Source of the DNA: a candidate division KSB3 bacterium
Lineage (GTDB): Bacteria; Moduliflexota; Moduliflexia; Moduliflexales; Moduliflexaceae
DNA length: 64,000 nucleotides
Reading direction: 5' to 3'
Assembly (NCBI GenBank): GCA_002748425.1
Contig: PDSJ01000020.1
Span: 1 to 64,000 of the forward strand
Positions 36,205 to 44,016 of the stretch are shown piece after piece; position 1 is the first letter of the stretch, and each line of letters opens with the position of its first letter. Made by a program: the position numbers and the translations under genes. The notes beneath the pieces are model-generated. The model saw only the letters and a list, made by a program, of their open reading frames with translations, had not been told where the DNA came from and made no database searches.

Positions 36205-36921
36205 TCAATTTCCTACCAATGTTCCAATGGACTCCCCACAAACAATTCGCCTGGCATTCCCGGCTGTTTTGAGGTCAAACACGACAAGAGGCATCTTGTG
36301 CTCCATGCACAGGGAAATCGCTGTGAGGTCCATGACTGTCAGTTGTTTTTGTAAGACTTCAAGGTATGAGATGCGATCAAAACGGCGCGCATTCGGGTCG
36401 GACACAGGATCGGCGGAATAGACCCCGTCAACCTTTGTCGCTTTTAAAATCGCATCAGCGCCGATTTCAATCGCCCGAAGAGACGCTGCCGTATCAGTCG
36501 TAAAAAACGGGTGGCCGGTTCCAGCAGCAAAAATAACGAGTTGACCAGCATCAAGAGAGGCCAGGGCGCGTTCTAAGACAAACGGTTCGGCAATGGGTCC
36601 CATATCAATAGCGGCCTGAATCCTTGCAGGCACTCCGAGCGTCTTCAACCCTTCCTGCAGAGCAATGCTGTTCATCACTGTCGCCAGCATTCCCATATAA
36701 TCCCCGGATGTACGGGCGATGCCCCGGCCAAGGCCCTGAACACCTCGAAAGATATTGCCGCCGCCGATCACGATTGCCACTTCAATGCCCAGCTCGTGTA
36801 ACGACGCGACCTCGCCGGCGAGGTATTCGAGCATTTTTCCGTCAATGCCGTATCCACGATCGCCAGCCAGGACCTCACCACTGAGCTTAAGAAGGACTCG
36901 GCGATATACAATTGAAGTCAT
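36205..36921 (-). CDS. pyrH: UMP kinase
   Basis: A 238-residue bacterial-type UMP kinase of the amino-acid-kinase family. Motifs: RVLLKLSGEVLAGDRGYGID at the start, VAIVIGGGNIFRG, DYMGMLATVMNSIALQ, and FAAGTGHPFFTTDTAASLRAIE followed by ATKVDGVYSADP. It phosphorylates UMP to UDP and is usually regulated by GTP and UTP. A strong hairpin with a T run lies between tsf and this gene, so pyrH probably has its own promoter or is read at a reduced level. Confidence 0.98.
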   Translation of the reverse strand: MTSIVYRRVLLKLSGEVLAGDRGYGIDGKMLEYLAGEVASLHELGIEVAIVIGGGNIFRGVQGLGRGIARTSGDYMGMLATVMNSIALQEGLKTLGVPARIQAAIDMGPIAEPFVLERALASLDAGQLVIFAAGTGHPFFTTDTAASLRAIEIGADAILKATKVDGVYSADPVSDPNARRFDRISYLEVLQKQLTVMDLTAISLCMEHKMPLVVFDLKTAGNARRIVCGESIGTLVGN

Positions 36922-36942
36922 AACGTCATCAAGGACAAACGC

Positions 36943-36978
36943 AAAAACCGGCTGGGAGTCATCTCTCTGCCGGTTTTT
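36943..36978 (-). terminator. Rho-independent terminator between tsf and pyrH
   Basis: AAAAACCGGC (36943-36952) and GCCGGTTTTT (36969-36978) pair perfectly around a 16-nt loop. Read on the minus strand the stem ends in five Ts directly after CCGG. It lies 10 bp beyond the tsf stop. The hairpin is symmetric and could work in both directions. Confidence 0.8.
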
Positions 36979-36988
36979 GAACGCCTGC

Positions 36989-37648
36989 TTACTTTTTCAT
37001 CGCATCCCGCTGTGCGGCAACTTCTGCGGCTAAATCGCTTTCTTCTTTTTCGATGCCTTCTCCCAGCGCAAATCTTGTGAAACGACGGATATTCAGGTTT
37101 TCGCCTAATTGAGCGATCATCTCCGTTACAAGCTCTTGAATCGTTTTATCGGTGTCTTTTACAAATGCTTGTTCCAACAGGCAAATTTCGCTCAGGTATT
37201 TATCGATTTTACCGTCAACAATTTTCTCGATGACATGTTCAGGCTTCCCGGAATTGACAAACTGTGCGGCATAAATTTCGCGTTCTTTGTTCAAGACACG
37301 TTCCGGAACGTCTTCACGTTTCAAAAACTGCGGGTTCGAGGCGGCAATATGCATGGCGATATCTTTTGTAAGCTGCTGGAACTGCTCGGTTTTCGCCACA
37401 AAATCGGTTTCACAGTTGATCTCCACCAATACACCAAGTTTTCCGCCACCATGAATGTACGAGACGACCGCACCTTCGCTTGTCGTGCGTCCGGCTTTCT
37501 TGGCAGCAGCAGCCAGCCCTTTCTTTCGTAACACGTCTACAGCTTTTTCAAGATCGCCGTCAGTGTCGGTCAAGGCCCGCTTGCAATCCATAATACCCGC
37601 GCCGGTTTTCGCGCGCAATTCCTGTACCAGTTTTGCTGAAATTGCCAT
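36989..37648 (-). CDS. tsf: Elongation factor Ts
   Basis: A 219-residue EF-Ts, shorter than the E. coli protein (283) and similar to the compact forms of many bacteria. The ATG at 37648 gives the canonical [26 protein letters not shown]; an extension to 37723 has no support. Other motifs are [38 protein letters not shown] and LLEQAFVKD. It exchanges GDP for GTP on EF-Tu. It follows rpsB in the conserved order, but a gap of about 300 bp with two hairpins lies between them. Confidence 0.97.
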   Translation of the reverse strand: MAISAKLVQELRAKTGAGIMDCKRALTDTDGDLEKAVDVLRKKGLAAAAKKAGRTTSEGAVVSYIHGGGKLGVLVEINCETDFVAKTEQFQQLTKDIAMHIAASNPQFLKREDVPERVLNKEREIYAAQFVNSGKPEHVIEKIVDGKIDKYLSEICLLEQAFVKDTDKTIQELVTEMIAQLGENLNIRRFTRFALGEGIEKEESDLAAEVAAQRDAMKK

Positions 37649-37828
37649 AATCGTTCCGCACGCTCTTACCAGATGCAAATCGAAACTGCCACAGTCACAG
37701 GCTTCGATCGGCAACTGACTCAAGCTGCTCTATGTCTGGCAGAGTGTGTAAAGCAACGAAGCTCTGCTTCACAATTCTCTGAAAAAGTTAGTTCTGTGTG
37801 AAATGTATGTACACGTAGTAATGAGAGA

Positions 37829-37860
37829 GCTCCTTTCCTGCTTACTTCAGAGAAAGGAGC
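37829..37860 (-). other. Hairpin in the rpsB-tsf spacer (proximal to tsf)
   Basis: GCTCCTTTC (37829-37837) and GAAAGGAGC (37852-37860) form a perfect 9-bp stem with a 14-nt loop. There is no T run on the minus strand. The 307-bp gap 37649-37955 holds this hairpin and the one at 37900-37924, and no gene is seen in it. A role in attenuation or mRNA stability is possible. Confidence 0.5.
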
Positions 37861-37899
37861 CGATTGCCCTGAATGAATGTTGCGCTATTGTGCGTTTGT

Positions 37900-37929
37900 G
37901 GCAGGAACACGCGTGTGTCCTGCCTTTTT
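37900..37929. other. Hairpin in the rpsB-tsf spacer (proximal to rpsB)
   Basis: GGCAGGAACAC and GTGTGTCCTGCC pair with one bulge around a short loop (37900-37924). A run of five Ts follows on the plus strand only, so it looks like a terminator for plus-strand transcripts although no plus-strand gene ends here. On the minus strand it lies 32 bp after the rpsB stop. Confidence 0.5.
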
Positions 37930-37955
37930 ATACTATGAATGTCTCGTGTGACGTC

Positions 37956-38726
37956 TTATTCCTCTGTCTCTTTCGGCGTTGTTTCCTCGTTTTTCTCGTC
38001 CGGCACAGACGTATCCTTTTCCTGGCTCACCAACGTTTCCTGATACAGATGTTGCCCTTCGATCACAGTGTCCGCGATACGCGATGCAAAAAGTTTAATT
38101 GCACGAATCGCGTCATCGTTTCCCGGGACGACAAAGTCGATCGGGTCGGGGTCACAGTTGGTATCAACAATAGCAACAACCGGAATGCCGAGTTTATTGG
38201 CTTCATGAACAGCAATTTTTTCTTTTTTGGGGTCAACGACAAACACCACGTCCGGAAGGCGTTCCATTGTTTTGATCCCTCCCAGAAATTTTTCTTTACG
38301 ATCAATTTCCCGTTCCAGCTGCAGGGCTTCTTTTTTCGAGATTGCGGAGAATTCTCCTTTCTCTTTCATCTCTTCGAGCTGTCTGAGACGCCGGGTACTT
38401 TGCTGAATCGTCGTAAAGTTGGTCAACGTCCCACCAAGCCAGCGCTGATTCACGTAAAACATTTCGCAGCGGAGGGCTTCATCCCGGATAGCGTCTTTGG
38501 CTTGCTTCTTTGTCCCTACAAACAAAATCGTGCCTTTATTCGCGATGATGTCAGCAATGAAATGACTGGCTTCTTTAAATTTTTTAACGGTTTTTTGCAG
38601 ATTGATGACGTAAATATTATTACGTTCGTCGAAGATGTATGGTTTCATCTTCGGGTTCCAACGCTTGGTCTGATGTCCAAAATGCACACCAGCTTCAAGC
38701 AATTCTTTCATTTTAATCGTACTCAC
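37956..38726 (-). CDS. rpsB: Ribosomal protein S2
   Basis: A 256-residue S2 starting at GTG (38726) after GGAGG. Conserved segments are [84 protein letters not shown] and [14 protein letters not shown]. The last 25 or so residues are an acidic tail rich in Glu and Asp ([17 protein letters not shown]), longer than in many S2 proteins. S2 is the last protein to join the small subunit and binds with S1. The gene follows rpsI by about 120 bp. Confidence 0.97.
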   Translation of the reverse strand: MSTIKMKELLEAGVHFGHQTKRWNPKMKPYIFDERNNIYVINLQKTVKKFKEASHFIADIIANKGTILFVGTKKQAKDAIRDEALRCEMFYVNQRWLGGTLTNFTTIQQSTRRLRQLEEMKEKGEFSAISKKEALQLEREIDRKEKFLGGIKTMERLPDVVFVVDPKKEKIAVHEANKLGIPVVAIVDTNCDPDPIDFVVPGNDDAIRAIKLFASRIADTVIEGQHLYQETLVSQEKDTSVPDEKNEETTPKETEE

Positions 38727-38849
38727 GTATTTTCCTCCATCTTCATGGTTATTCGTGTGCCCTCGTCATCTCTCACATGAAATCTGAATCACCTGTTCAG
38801 ACACCACCATGCTCGATCAGAGGACATGTCATTTATGTACGCATCACTT

Positions 38850-39368
38850 TTAACGCTTCGAGAACTGGAATCTTGCACGCGCGCCTCGCAGACCGTACTT
38901 TTTACGCTCTTTCATGCGGGAATCACGAGTTAAGAAACCGGATTTTTTCAACACCGAACGATTTTCTTCGACATTAAACAGCGCTAAGGCTTTGGCGATA
39001 CCATGTTTGACCGCATCAGCCTGTGATGATTTCCCGCCGCCCTCGACAGTCGCAATGACATCAAAATCATTCAGATTTTTAGTCAGGCGCATCGGCTGCT
39101 TGACGATCATCCGCTGCGTTTCGCGATTAAAATAATCATCGAGCGTCATTTTATTAATCGAGAAACGTCCTTTTCCCCGACGCAGCCACACTCTGGCGAT
39201 GGCCGTCTTTCTTTTCCCCGTGGCATAGACCTGCTCGACGACTTCGCCCACCGGCTTCTCAGGCAAAGAACGCGACGCCTCTTCCTCTTCGGAAGCAGGA
39301 TCCTCTTCGTCATACGGTTGTTCTGCAATCATGTCTTCCTCTTCAACAAGATAGTCTTTCTCCGACAC
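38850..39368 (-). CDS. rpsI: Ribosomal protein S9 with acidic N-terminal extension
   Basis: A 172-residue protein; S9 is usually about 130 residues. The normal S9 core starts near residue 46 ([20 protein letters not shown]) and ends in the conserved basic tail [13 protein letters not shown] that reaches the P-site tRNA. Residues 1-45 are an extra segment with 16 acidic residues in the first 40 ([22 protein letters not shown]). The start is supported by GGAGG just upstream, 12 bp after the rplM stop, so the extension is very likely translated. Its role is unknown; a shield for the basic tail or a binding surface are inferences. Confidence 0.95.
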   Translation of the reverse strand: MSEKDYLVEEEDMIAEQPYDEEDPASEEEEASRSLPEKPVGEVVEQVYATGKRKTAIARVWLRRGKGRFSINKMTLDDYFNRETQRMIVKQPMRLTKNLNDFDVIATVEGGGKSSQADAVKHGIAKALALFNVEENRSVLKKSGFLTRDSRMKERKKYGLRGARARFQFSKR

Positions 39369-39380
39369 GTGATTCCTCCA

Positions 39381-39821
39381 TTAATAACGTTGTGCGAAAG
39401 TTAATACTTCGGGTTGTTGAGCGGCATGCGGATGATCAGCTCCTGTGTACACTTTCAATTTTTTATACATCTGCCGTCCAAGCCGATTCTTCGGCAGCAT
39501 TCCTTTCACAGCCTTTTCCAGGAGCCGTTCTGGATGGCGGCTCAACAATTCTCCGGCATTGATCGAACGGATTCCCCCGGGATATCCGGTATGGCGGTAA
39601 TAGACCTTGTTCTTCAACTTATTTCCCGTCAGGCGAATCTTCGCGGCATTCACAACCACGATAAAATCACCGACATCCATGTGCGGCGAAAACGTCGGCT
39701 TATCCTTGCCGCGCAGTTTTTTGGCGATCTCGGCAGCCAGACGGCCCAGTACAAGCCCCTGAGCGTCAATGACATACCATCTCCGTTCAATACGTTCTTT
39801 TTTTGCAAATTCTGTTTTCAT
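39381..39821 (-). CDS. rplM: Ribosomal protein L13
   Basis: A 146-residue L13. The ATG at 39821 gives [20 protein letters not shown]; an ATG at 39839 would add six codons but overlaps the ribosome-binding site AGGAG. Motifs: [49 protein letters not shown] split by few changes, [20 protein letters not shown]13 is an early assembly protein of the large subunit. It is the first gene of the minus-strand translation cluster and sits in the standard rplM-rpsI pair. Confidence 0.98.
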   Translation of the reverse strand: MKTEFAKKERIERRWYVIDAQGLVLGRLAAEIAKKLRGKDKPTFSPHMDVGDFIVVVNAAKIRLTGNKLKNKVYYRHTGYPGGIRSINAGELLSRHPERLLEKAVKGMLPKNRLGRQMYKKLKVYTGADHPHAAQQPEVLTFAQRY

Positions 39822-39885
39822 GATATACCTACTCCTCATCCATCAGGGCAACGCGTGTTTCCAAGCTTTTTAATGAGCGTAAACC

Positions 39886-39912
39886 TTTATATAAGGGCAT
39901 TTCTTTTGTCAA
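39886..39912 (-). promoter_or_regulatory. Possible promoter of rplM-rpsI
   Basis: On the minus strand TTGACA (39907-39912) is followed after 15 bp by TATAAA (39886-39891), with overlapping TA-rich alternatives giving other spacings. It lies 65 bp upstream of rplM. The 333-bp gap 39822-40154 between the divergent rplM and LacI genes also has a plus-strand TTGACA at 40008-40013 without a good -10 box; otherwise nothing is recognised. Confidence 0.4.
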
Positions 39913-40160
39913 GAAAAAAAGCAACAGGCTTGTGGACCTGAACAGCCGTACCGGAAATGGCCTGATGCACTTAGAGAGCCTGCCGAAAAGTAGTCCTAAA
40001 AAAATACTTGACAAGAAAAAAGTTCCTGACTAGCGAGATAAATAATTCAGGTAAATATCCCGTAAACACTAAACTAAAAAGTATAACCTCATAAAATAAA
40101 TCCGGGCTCTACCCTTGTAAAATTTATTACGCTGCTTGTCATGTATTACTGTATTTGAAT

Positions 40161-41183
40161 ATGGCTGTCACGTTAAAAGATATCGCGAAGCGGGCAGGAG
40201 TTTCTGCAACCACTGTATCGCTGGTCCTGAATCAGGGAAGCAACAGCCGCATCAGCGAAGACACGCAAAATAAAATTCTGCACATCGCAAAGGAGCTTGG
40301 GTATCACTCAAGCAAAGCCGTCCCAAATAGCCCATTGACGGTTCCCCCTGCCATCGGACTCGTGTTTACCGACATCACGAATCCTTTTTTCACTGCGCTT
40401 GCCGGGGTGATCGAAGACGTTGCCAGCCGTTACGGATATAATATTATTCTCTGCAATACACAGCGGAATTTAAAAAAAGAACAGGAATATTTACACGTCT
40501 TGATCCGAAGGCGGATCGACGGCCTGATTATTGCCCCTGTCGACGTTCAGGAGTCGAATGTCGAGGATTTTATCGCCCAAAATATTCCTGTCGTGTTTAT
40601 CGATCGATTTATCAGCTCCCAACGTAAAAGGCATGCTGTTCTTGTGGACAATGTCAAGGGCGCTTTTGTCGCCACAGAGCACCTCCTCAGTCTCGGTCAT
40701 CGTCGCATCGGCATAATCAACGGTCGCAGAAATGTTTCCACTGGCCAGGATCGTCTGACAGGATACATCGATGCCTTGCAGACATACGCTGTCTCTGTTG
40801 ATGAAGACTTGGTTGCTGACGGGCTTTTCACTGTTGAAGAGGGACAGGAGGCCACAAAAATCCTTCTGGACCTGTCCAGACCGCCGACAGCGATCTTCTG
40901 CAGCGGCGGTGTCATGACCGTAGGCGCCTTGCTTGAGATGAAAGACAGAGGGATGACACTGCCCCGGGACCTCTCTTTTATCAGCTTTGACGATGAAAAG
41001 TGGTGCACCCTGATCGATCCGCCCCTGACTGTCGTCGCCCAGCCTACTAACACTATCGGCGCTGAAGCTGCTCAAATGGTCATCCAGTTGATTCAGGGAT
41101 GGGGAACGGAAGAATCGCAGCAAATTGTCCTTGAACCGCAACTGATCATCCGCGAGTCCTGTGCGCCTTACATGGAGAATTAA
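40161..41183 (+). CDS. LacI-family transcriptional regulator
   Basis: A 341-codon frame from ATG 40161 (a TTG at 40155 is possible). The N-terminal helix-turn-helix is typical: VTLKDIAKRAGVSATTVSLVLNQ, with the hinge helix following. Residues 60-340 form the sugar-binding periplasmic-protein-like domain (IGLVFTDITNPFFTALAGVIED, RIDGLIIAPVD, IPVVFIDRF, VDNVKGAFVATEHLLSLGHRRIGIING, DLSFISFDDEKW). It should repress sugar-use genes until an inducer binds. The sugar-binding protein gene downstream (123 bp away) is the obvious target, but no operator palindrome was identified. Confidence 0.93.
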   Translation: MAVTLKDIAKRAGVSATTVSLVLNQGSNSRISEDTQNKILHIAKELGYHSSKAVPNSPLTVPPAIGLVFTDITNPFFTALAGVIEDVASRYGYNIILCNTQRNLKKEQEYLHVLIRRRIDGLIIAPVDVQESNVEDFIAQNIPVVFIDRFISSQRKRHAVLVDNVKGAFVATEHLLSLGHRRIGIINGRRNVSTGQDRLTGYIDALQTYAVSVDEDLVADGLFTVEEGQEATKILLDLSRPPTAIFCSGGVMTVGALLEMKDRGMTLPRDLSFISFDDEKWCTLIDPPLTVVAQPTNTIGAEAAQMVIQLIQGWGTEESQQIVLEPQLIIRESCAPYMEN

Positions 41184-41306
41184 GATCTTGGCGGACTGCA
41201 GCGTGTTTCTGGCATTTCCGCAGCATGCAATGAGCCCTCGTGTCGTTCAGGCAGTTCTTTCCTGGATGTCTGCACGAGTTCCCAGAAGCCTGTGCCGCAG
41301 CGTGTT

Positions 41307-42623
41307 ATGAAGCAGATCAGACGATCTTTTCTGACGGCATGCCTGTTCGCAGCCGGTGTTTTCATGCATGCGCATTCGGCTTTTGCCGACATTAACTGGC
41401 GGCAATGTGAAGGAACGCGCATTCGAATTTTCTCGATCGAACATCCCTTCAGTCGCGATCTTGTCCGGCATCTTGATGAGTTTGAGGAAAAAACTGGCAT
41501 CCAGGCAAGAATCGAAATCCTTCCGGAAGACGTGTTTCGCCTCACACGCTTTCAGCAGCTCGATATGGGTCAAGACATCGACGGCTTTACCATCATGCCG
41601 GGAGTCAGCAAATTGCCCTATTGGGAATTAGGATGGCTCATGCCCTTGAATGATTTTATCAACAACCCATTGCTGACAAGCGCGGACTGGGATATGGAGG
41701 ATTTTTTTCTTCCTGCAATGCAGGGGGCCTCAATCAATGGTCAGCAGATCGGCATTCCGATCAATATCGAGACCTCATTGCTCGCTTATCGTAAAGACCT
41801 TTTCACCACGTTCAAAATGCCGGTTCCCACAAGCATGTCGGACCTCGAAGTTGCAGCAGGCTTTTTTCACGGGCAGGTCCTCAACGGCATGGAGATGATC
41901 GGTCTGACAATGCGGGGCGCAGGAGCCTCAGCAAGCTCTCAGTGGGTCGATTTTCTTTACAACTTCGGTGGATCCTGGACAAACGGCAGAGGGAAGTCCA
42001 AAATATCGGCCCCGGAGAGTATGGCCGCCCTTCGTGTTTACGGCAATCTCTTGCGGAAATATGGACCGCCTGATGCTGTGCGTATCGGCTGGGTGGAAAG
42101 TACGGCACTTTTTCTGGAAGGTCGCGCGGCGATGATTTACGATTCAAATATGTTTTTAAGCCTGTATGAAGACCCGGAGCGCTCAAAAGTCGCCGGGAAG
42201 ATCGGATACACGCTGCTGCCCGGCGGGCCCGCCAGGCAGCAGCCGCACGTGTCAAGCTGGTGTCTGTCAATTTCCGGCATCAGTCCTGAAGCGCGTCAGA
42301 AAGCGACCTGGCTGTTCATCCAATGGGCGACCGGCAAAAAGTACAGTCTGTCAGCCTTGTTACAGGGTATTCCCACAGCACGCGCCTCTGCCTGGAAGTC
42401 TGCAGAGTATCAGAGAAGCGATCGTTTTCCCGATTGGAGCGCAGCTTCAATACAGTCTTTTGAACAGGGTCAGCCGCTCTGGAACCCACCGGTTCTGCAA
42501 GTCCAGAAGATCCGGAATATTGTCGGCCAGGCACTTATAAAAGCCATACAGGGGGAGCAGATCAAAGAAATCGCCGAAGAAGCCATGACCTTATGGATGA
42601 AGCAGATCAATCACGACGATTGA
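41307..42623 (+). CDS. Extracellular solute-binding protein, family 1 (sugar ABC type)
   Basis: A 438-residue periplasmic binding protein. The ATG at 41307 gives a Sec signal peptide (MKQIRRSFLTACLF...HAHSAFA, cleavage expected after AFA at residue 27). Family segments are HLDEFEEKTGIQARIEIL, YGIP-like IGIPINIETSLLAYRKDLF, WVDFLYNFGG, FLEGRAAMIYDSNMF, GYTLLPGGPA and KATWLFIQWATGKKYS. Such proteins deliver sugars to an ABC importer, but no permease or ATPase gene is nearby; the next genes encode an unknown periplasmic protein and a hexapeptide protein. It may therefore work with a transporter elsewhere or act as a sensor with the upstream LacI regulator. Confidence 0.85.
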   Translation: MKQIRRSFLTACLFAAGVFMHAHSAFADINWRQCEGTRIRIFSIEHPFSRDLVRHLDEFEEKTGIQARIEILPEDVFRLTRFQQLDMGQDIDGFTIMPGVSKLPYWELGWLMPLNDFINNPLLTSADWDMEDFFLPAMQGASINGQQIGIPINIETSLLAYRKDLFTTFKMPVPTSMSDLEVAAGFFHGQVLNGMEMIGLTMRGAGASASSQWVDFLYNFGGSWTNGRGKSKISAPESMAALRVYGNLLRKYGPPDAVRIGWVESTALFLEGRAAMIYDSNMFLSLYEDPERSKVAGKIGYTLLPGGPARQQPHVSSWCLSISGISPEARQKATWLFIQWATGKKYSLSALLQGIPTARASAWKSAEYQRSDRFPDWSAASIQSFEQGQPLWNPPVLQVQKIRNIVGQALIKAIQGEQIKEIAEEAMTLWMKQINHDD

Positions 42624-42660
42624 ATGATATATGAATCGCAATATAAAAAAGGAGTATCGT

Positions 42661-43272
42661 ATGAAAAGCTATCAGTTTCAGATAGTCATTGCTGCGATGA
42701 TGGTGCTTGTCTGTCCTGCGGCTGGCTTCTCCTTAGGCGAAGAACAGGTTACCGTCACGTACAAGGTCATCCACACAACACGCGCAGGAGAGCTGATCTC
42801 CTACGCTCACTACAGTGTCGCGGCGCATGAAGCAGAAGGATACTGGCTGCAGCGGGTGATTTCGCTAACAGCAGATTCCAAACCGCTTTCGATCGTTCAA
42901 ATACTGTTAGATCGGGATACGCATCAGGCGCGTAGATATATTATGCACCGTCCGGCAAAGATGGATCAACCGCCAAGCGTGATCGATCTGCCGCTCGACC
43001 GTATGGGGAAAGATGAGATCCTGCCTATGCCGCTGAAAGCGATCTCCGGCGTCCGGGAGATAATCCCGACAGAGTTCGCTGAGTTTGATGCATTAAAGTG
43101 CTCAGCAAAAAACAGCACTATCTGGCTGAGTGCCGCTGTGCCGGTTCTTGGTGTGGTCAAAGTGGAACATGCTGAATTTACAATGACATTGAGTCAGATA
43201 AGAGATTCCGCCAGGGACTTGCTTTCGCAAAAACCTCCCAAAGGCGGCATCAGCTATATGACGAACAAGTGA
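42661..43272 (+). CDS. Periplasmic protein of unknown function
   Basis: A 203-residue protein; the ATG at 42661 follows AAGGAG at good spacing. A signal peptide is visible (MKSYQFQIVIAAMMVLVCPAAGFS), so it is exported. The mature part is beta-rich (VTVTYKVIHTTRAGELISYA, GYWLQRVISLTADSKPLSIVQ) and may be a DUF3108-like fold judging by pattern, which is a guess. It lies between the sugar-binding protein and the hexapeptide protein with gaps of 37 and 10 bp, so the three probably form an operon. No family was recognised. Confidence 0.6.
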   Translation: MKSYQFQIVIAAMMVLVCPAAGFSLGEEQVTVTYKVIHTTRAGELISYAHYSVAAHEAEGYWLQRVISLTADSKPLSIVQILLDRDTHQARRYIMHRPAKMDQPPSVIDLPLDRMGKDEILPMPLKAISGVREIIPTEFAEFDALKCSAKNSTIWLSAAVPVLGVVKVEHAEFTMTLSQIRDSARDLLSQKPPKGGISYMTNK

Positions 43273-43282
43273 GGCGGACGCT

Positions 43283-43975
43283 ATGTTAAGAAGTGAAGAT
43301 TTTTTCGATCTGAGCGAATTTGATCATCCGCAGTTTTTTCAGGGCATCGACTACGTATGGGATGCCCTGAAAAAACTGCCTGGATATATCGAAACACATC
43401 TTAATCCAGGCATTAAGGGCACGATCATGGCTGGAGCCTGGATCGTGGGAAACGATATCAGTATTGGAGCCGGCAGCATTGTCGAGCCTGGTGCGTATAT
43501 CGCAGGCCCAAGCATTATCGGAGAATCATGCACGATTCGTTCCGGGGCCTATATTCGCGGCAATGTCCTTCTCGGTGATCGCTGTATCGTGGGGCACACG
43601 TCTGAACTGAAAAATGCCGTCATGCTGGATGGAAGTCAGGCACCGCATTTTAATTATGTCGGTGACAGCATTTTAGGCCGAAACGTCAACCTTGGAGCAG
43701 GCACAAAACTTTCAAACTTAAAAATCGTCGAAGGGACTGTTCGCATAAAAATCGCTGGGACTGTCTATGATAGCGGCTTACGCAAATTCGGCGCGATTCT
43801 CGGAGATAACGCCCAGAGCGGCTGTAATTCGGTACTTAGTCCTGGGACACTTGTCGGGAAAAACAGCCTGATCTATCCGAATGCAACGGTTTCTGGCTAT
43901 ATTGCCCCGAATTCTCTTGTCAAATTACGCCAGACACAGGAAATCGCAGAGATGAGATCGCGAGGACCGGAATGA
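43283..43975 (+). CDS. Left-handed beta-helix (hexapeptide repeat) protein, GlmU-C-like
   Basis: A 230-residue protein dominated by hexapeptide repeats (GTIMAGAWIVGNDISIGAGS, VEPGAYIAGPSIIGESCTI, GAYIRGNVLLGDRCIVGHTS), a left-handed beta-helix. Later segments (HFNYVGDSILGRNVNLGAGT, GDNAQSGCNSVLSPGTLVG) resemble the acetyltransferase half of GlmU-type sugar nucleotidyltransferases, including the His/Tyr-containing HFNYVGDS region. The nucleotidyltransferase half is missing. It may acetylate a sugar phosphate, or act as a stand-alone acyltransferase; the substrate is not evident. It lies 10 bp after the upstream gene and 41 bp before hflX. Confidence 0.75.
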   Translation: MLRSEDFFDLSEFDHPQFFQGIDYVWDALKKLPGYIETHLNPGIKGTIMAGAWIVGNDISIGAGSIVEPGAYIAGPSIIGESCTIRSGAYIRGNVLLGDRCIVGHTSELKNAVMLDGSQAPHFNYVGDSILGRNVNLGAGTKLSNLKIVEGTVRIKIAGTVYDSGLRKFGAILGDNAQSGCNSVLSPGTLVGKNSLIYPNATVSGYIAPNSLVKLRQTQEIAEMRSRGPE

Positions 43976-44016
43976 CATGCTGATGCGAAGCTGTGTCCAG
44001 GAGTCCTGAATGAACC

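Noticed and set aside
37803..38780. A 325-codon plus-strand frame opposite rpsB
   Set aside because: It is the antisense shadow of a conserved ribosomal gene, with no domain.
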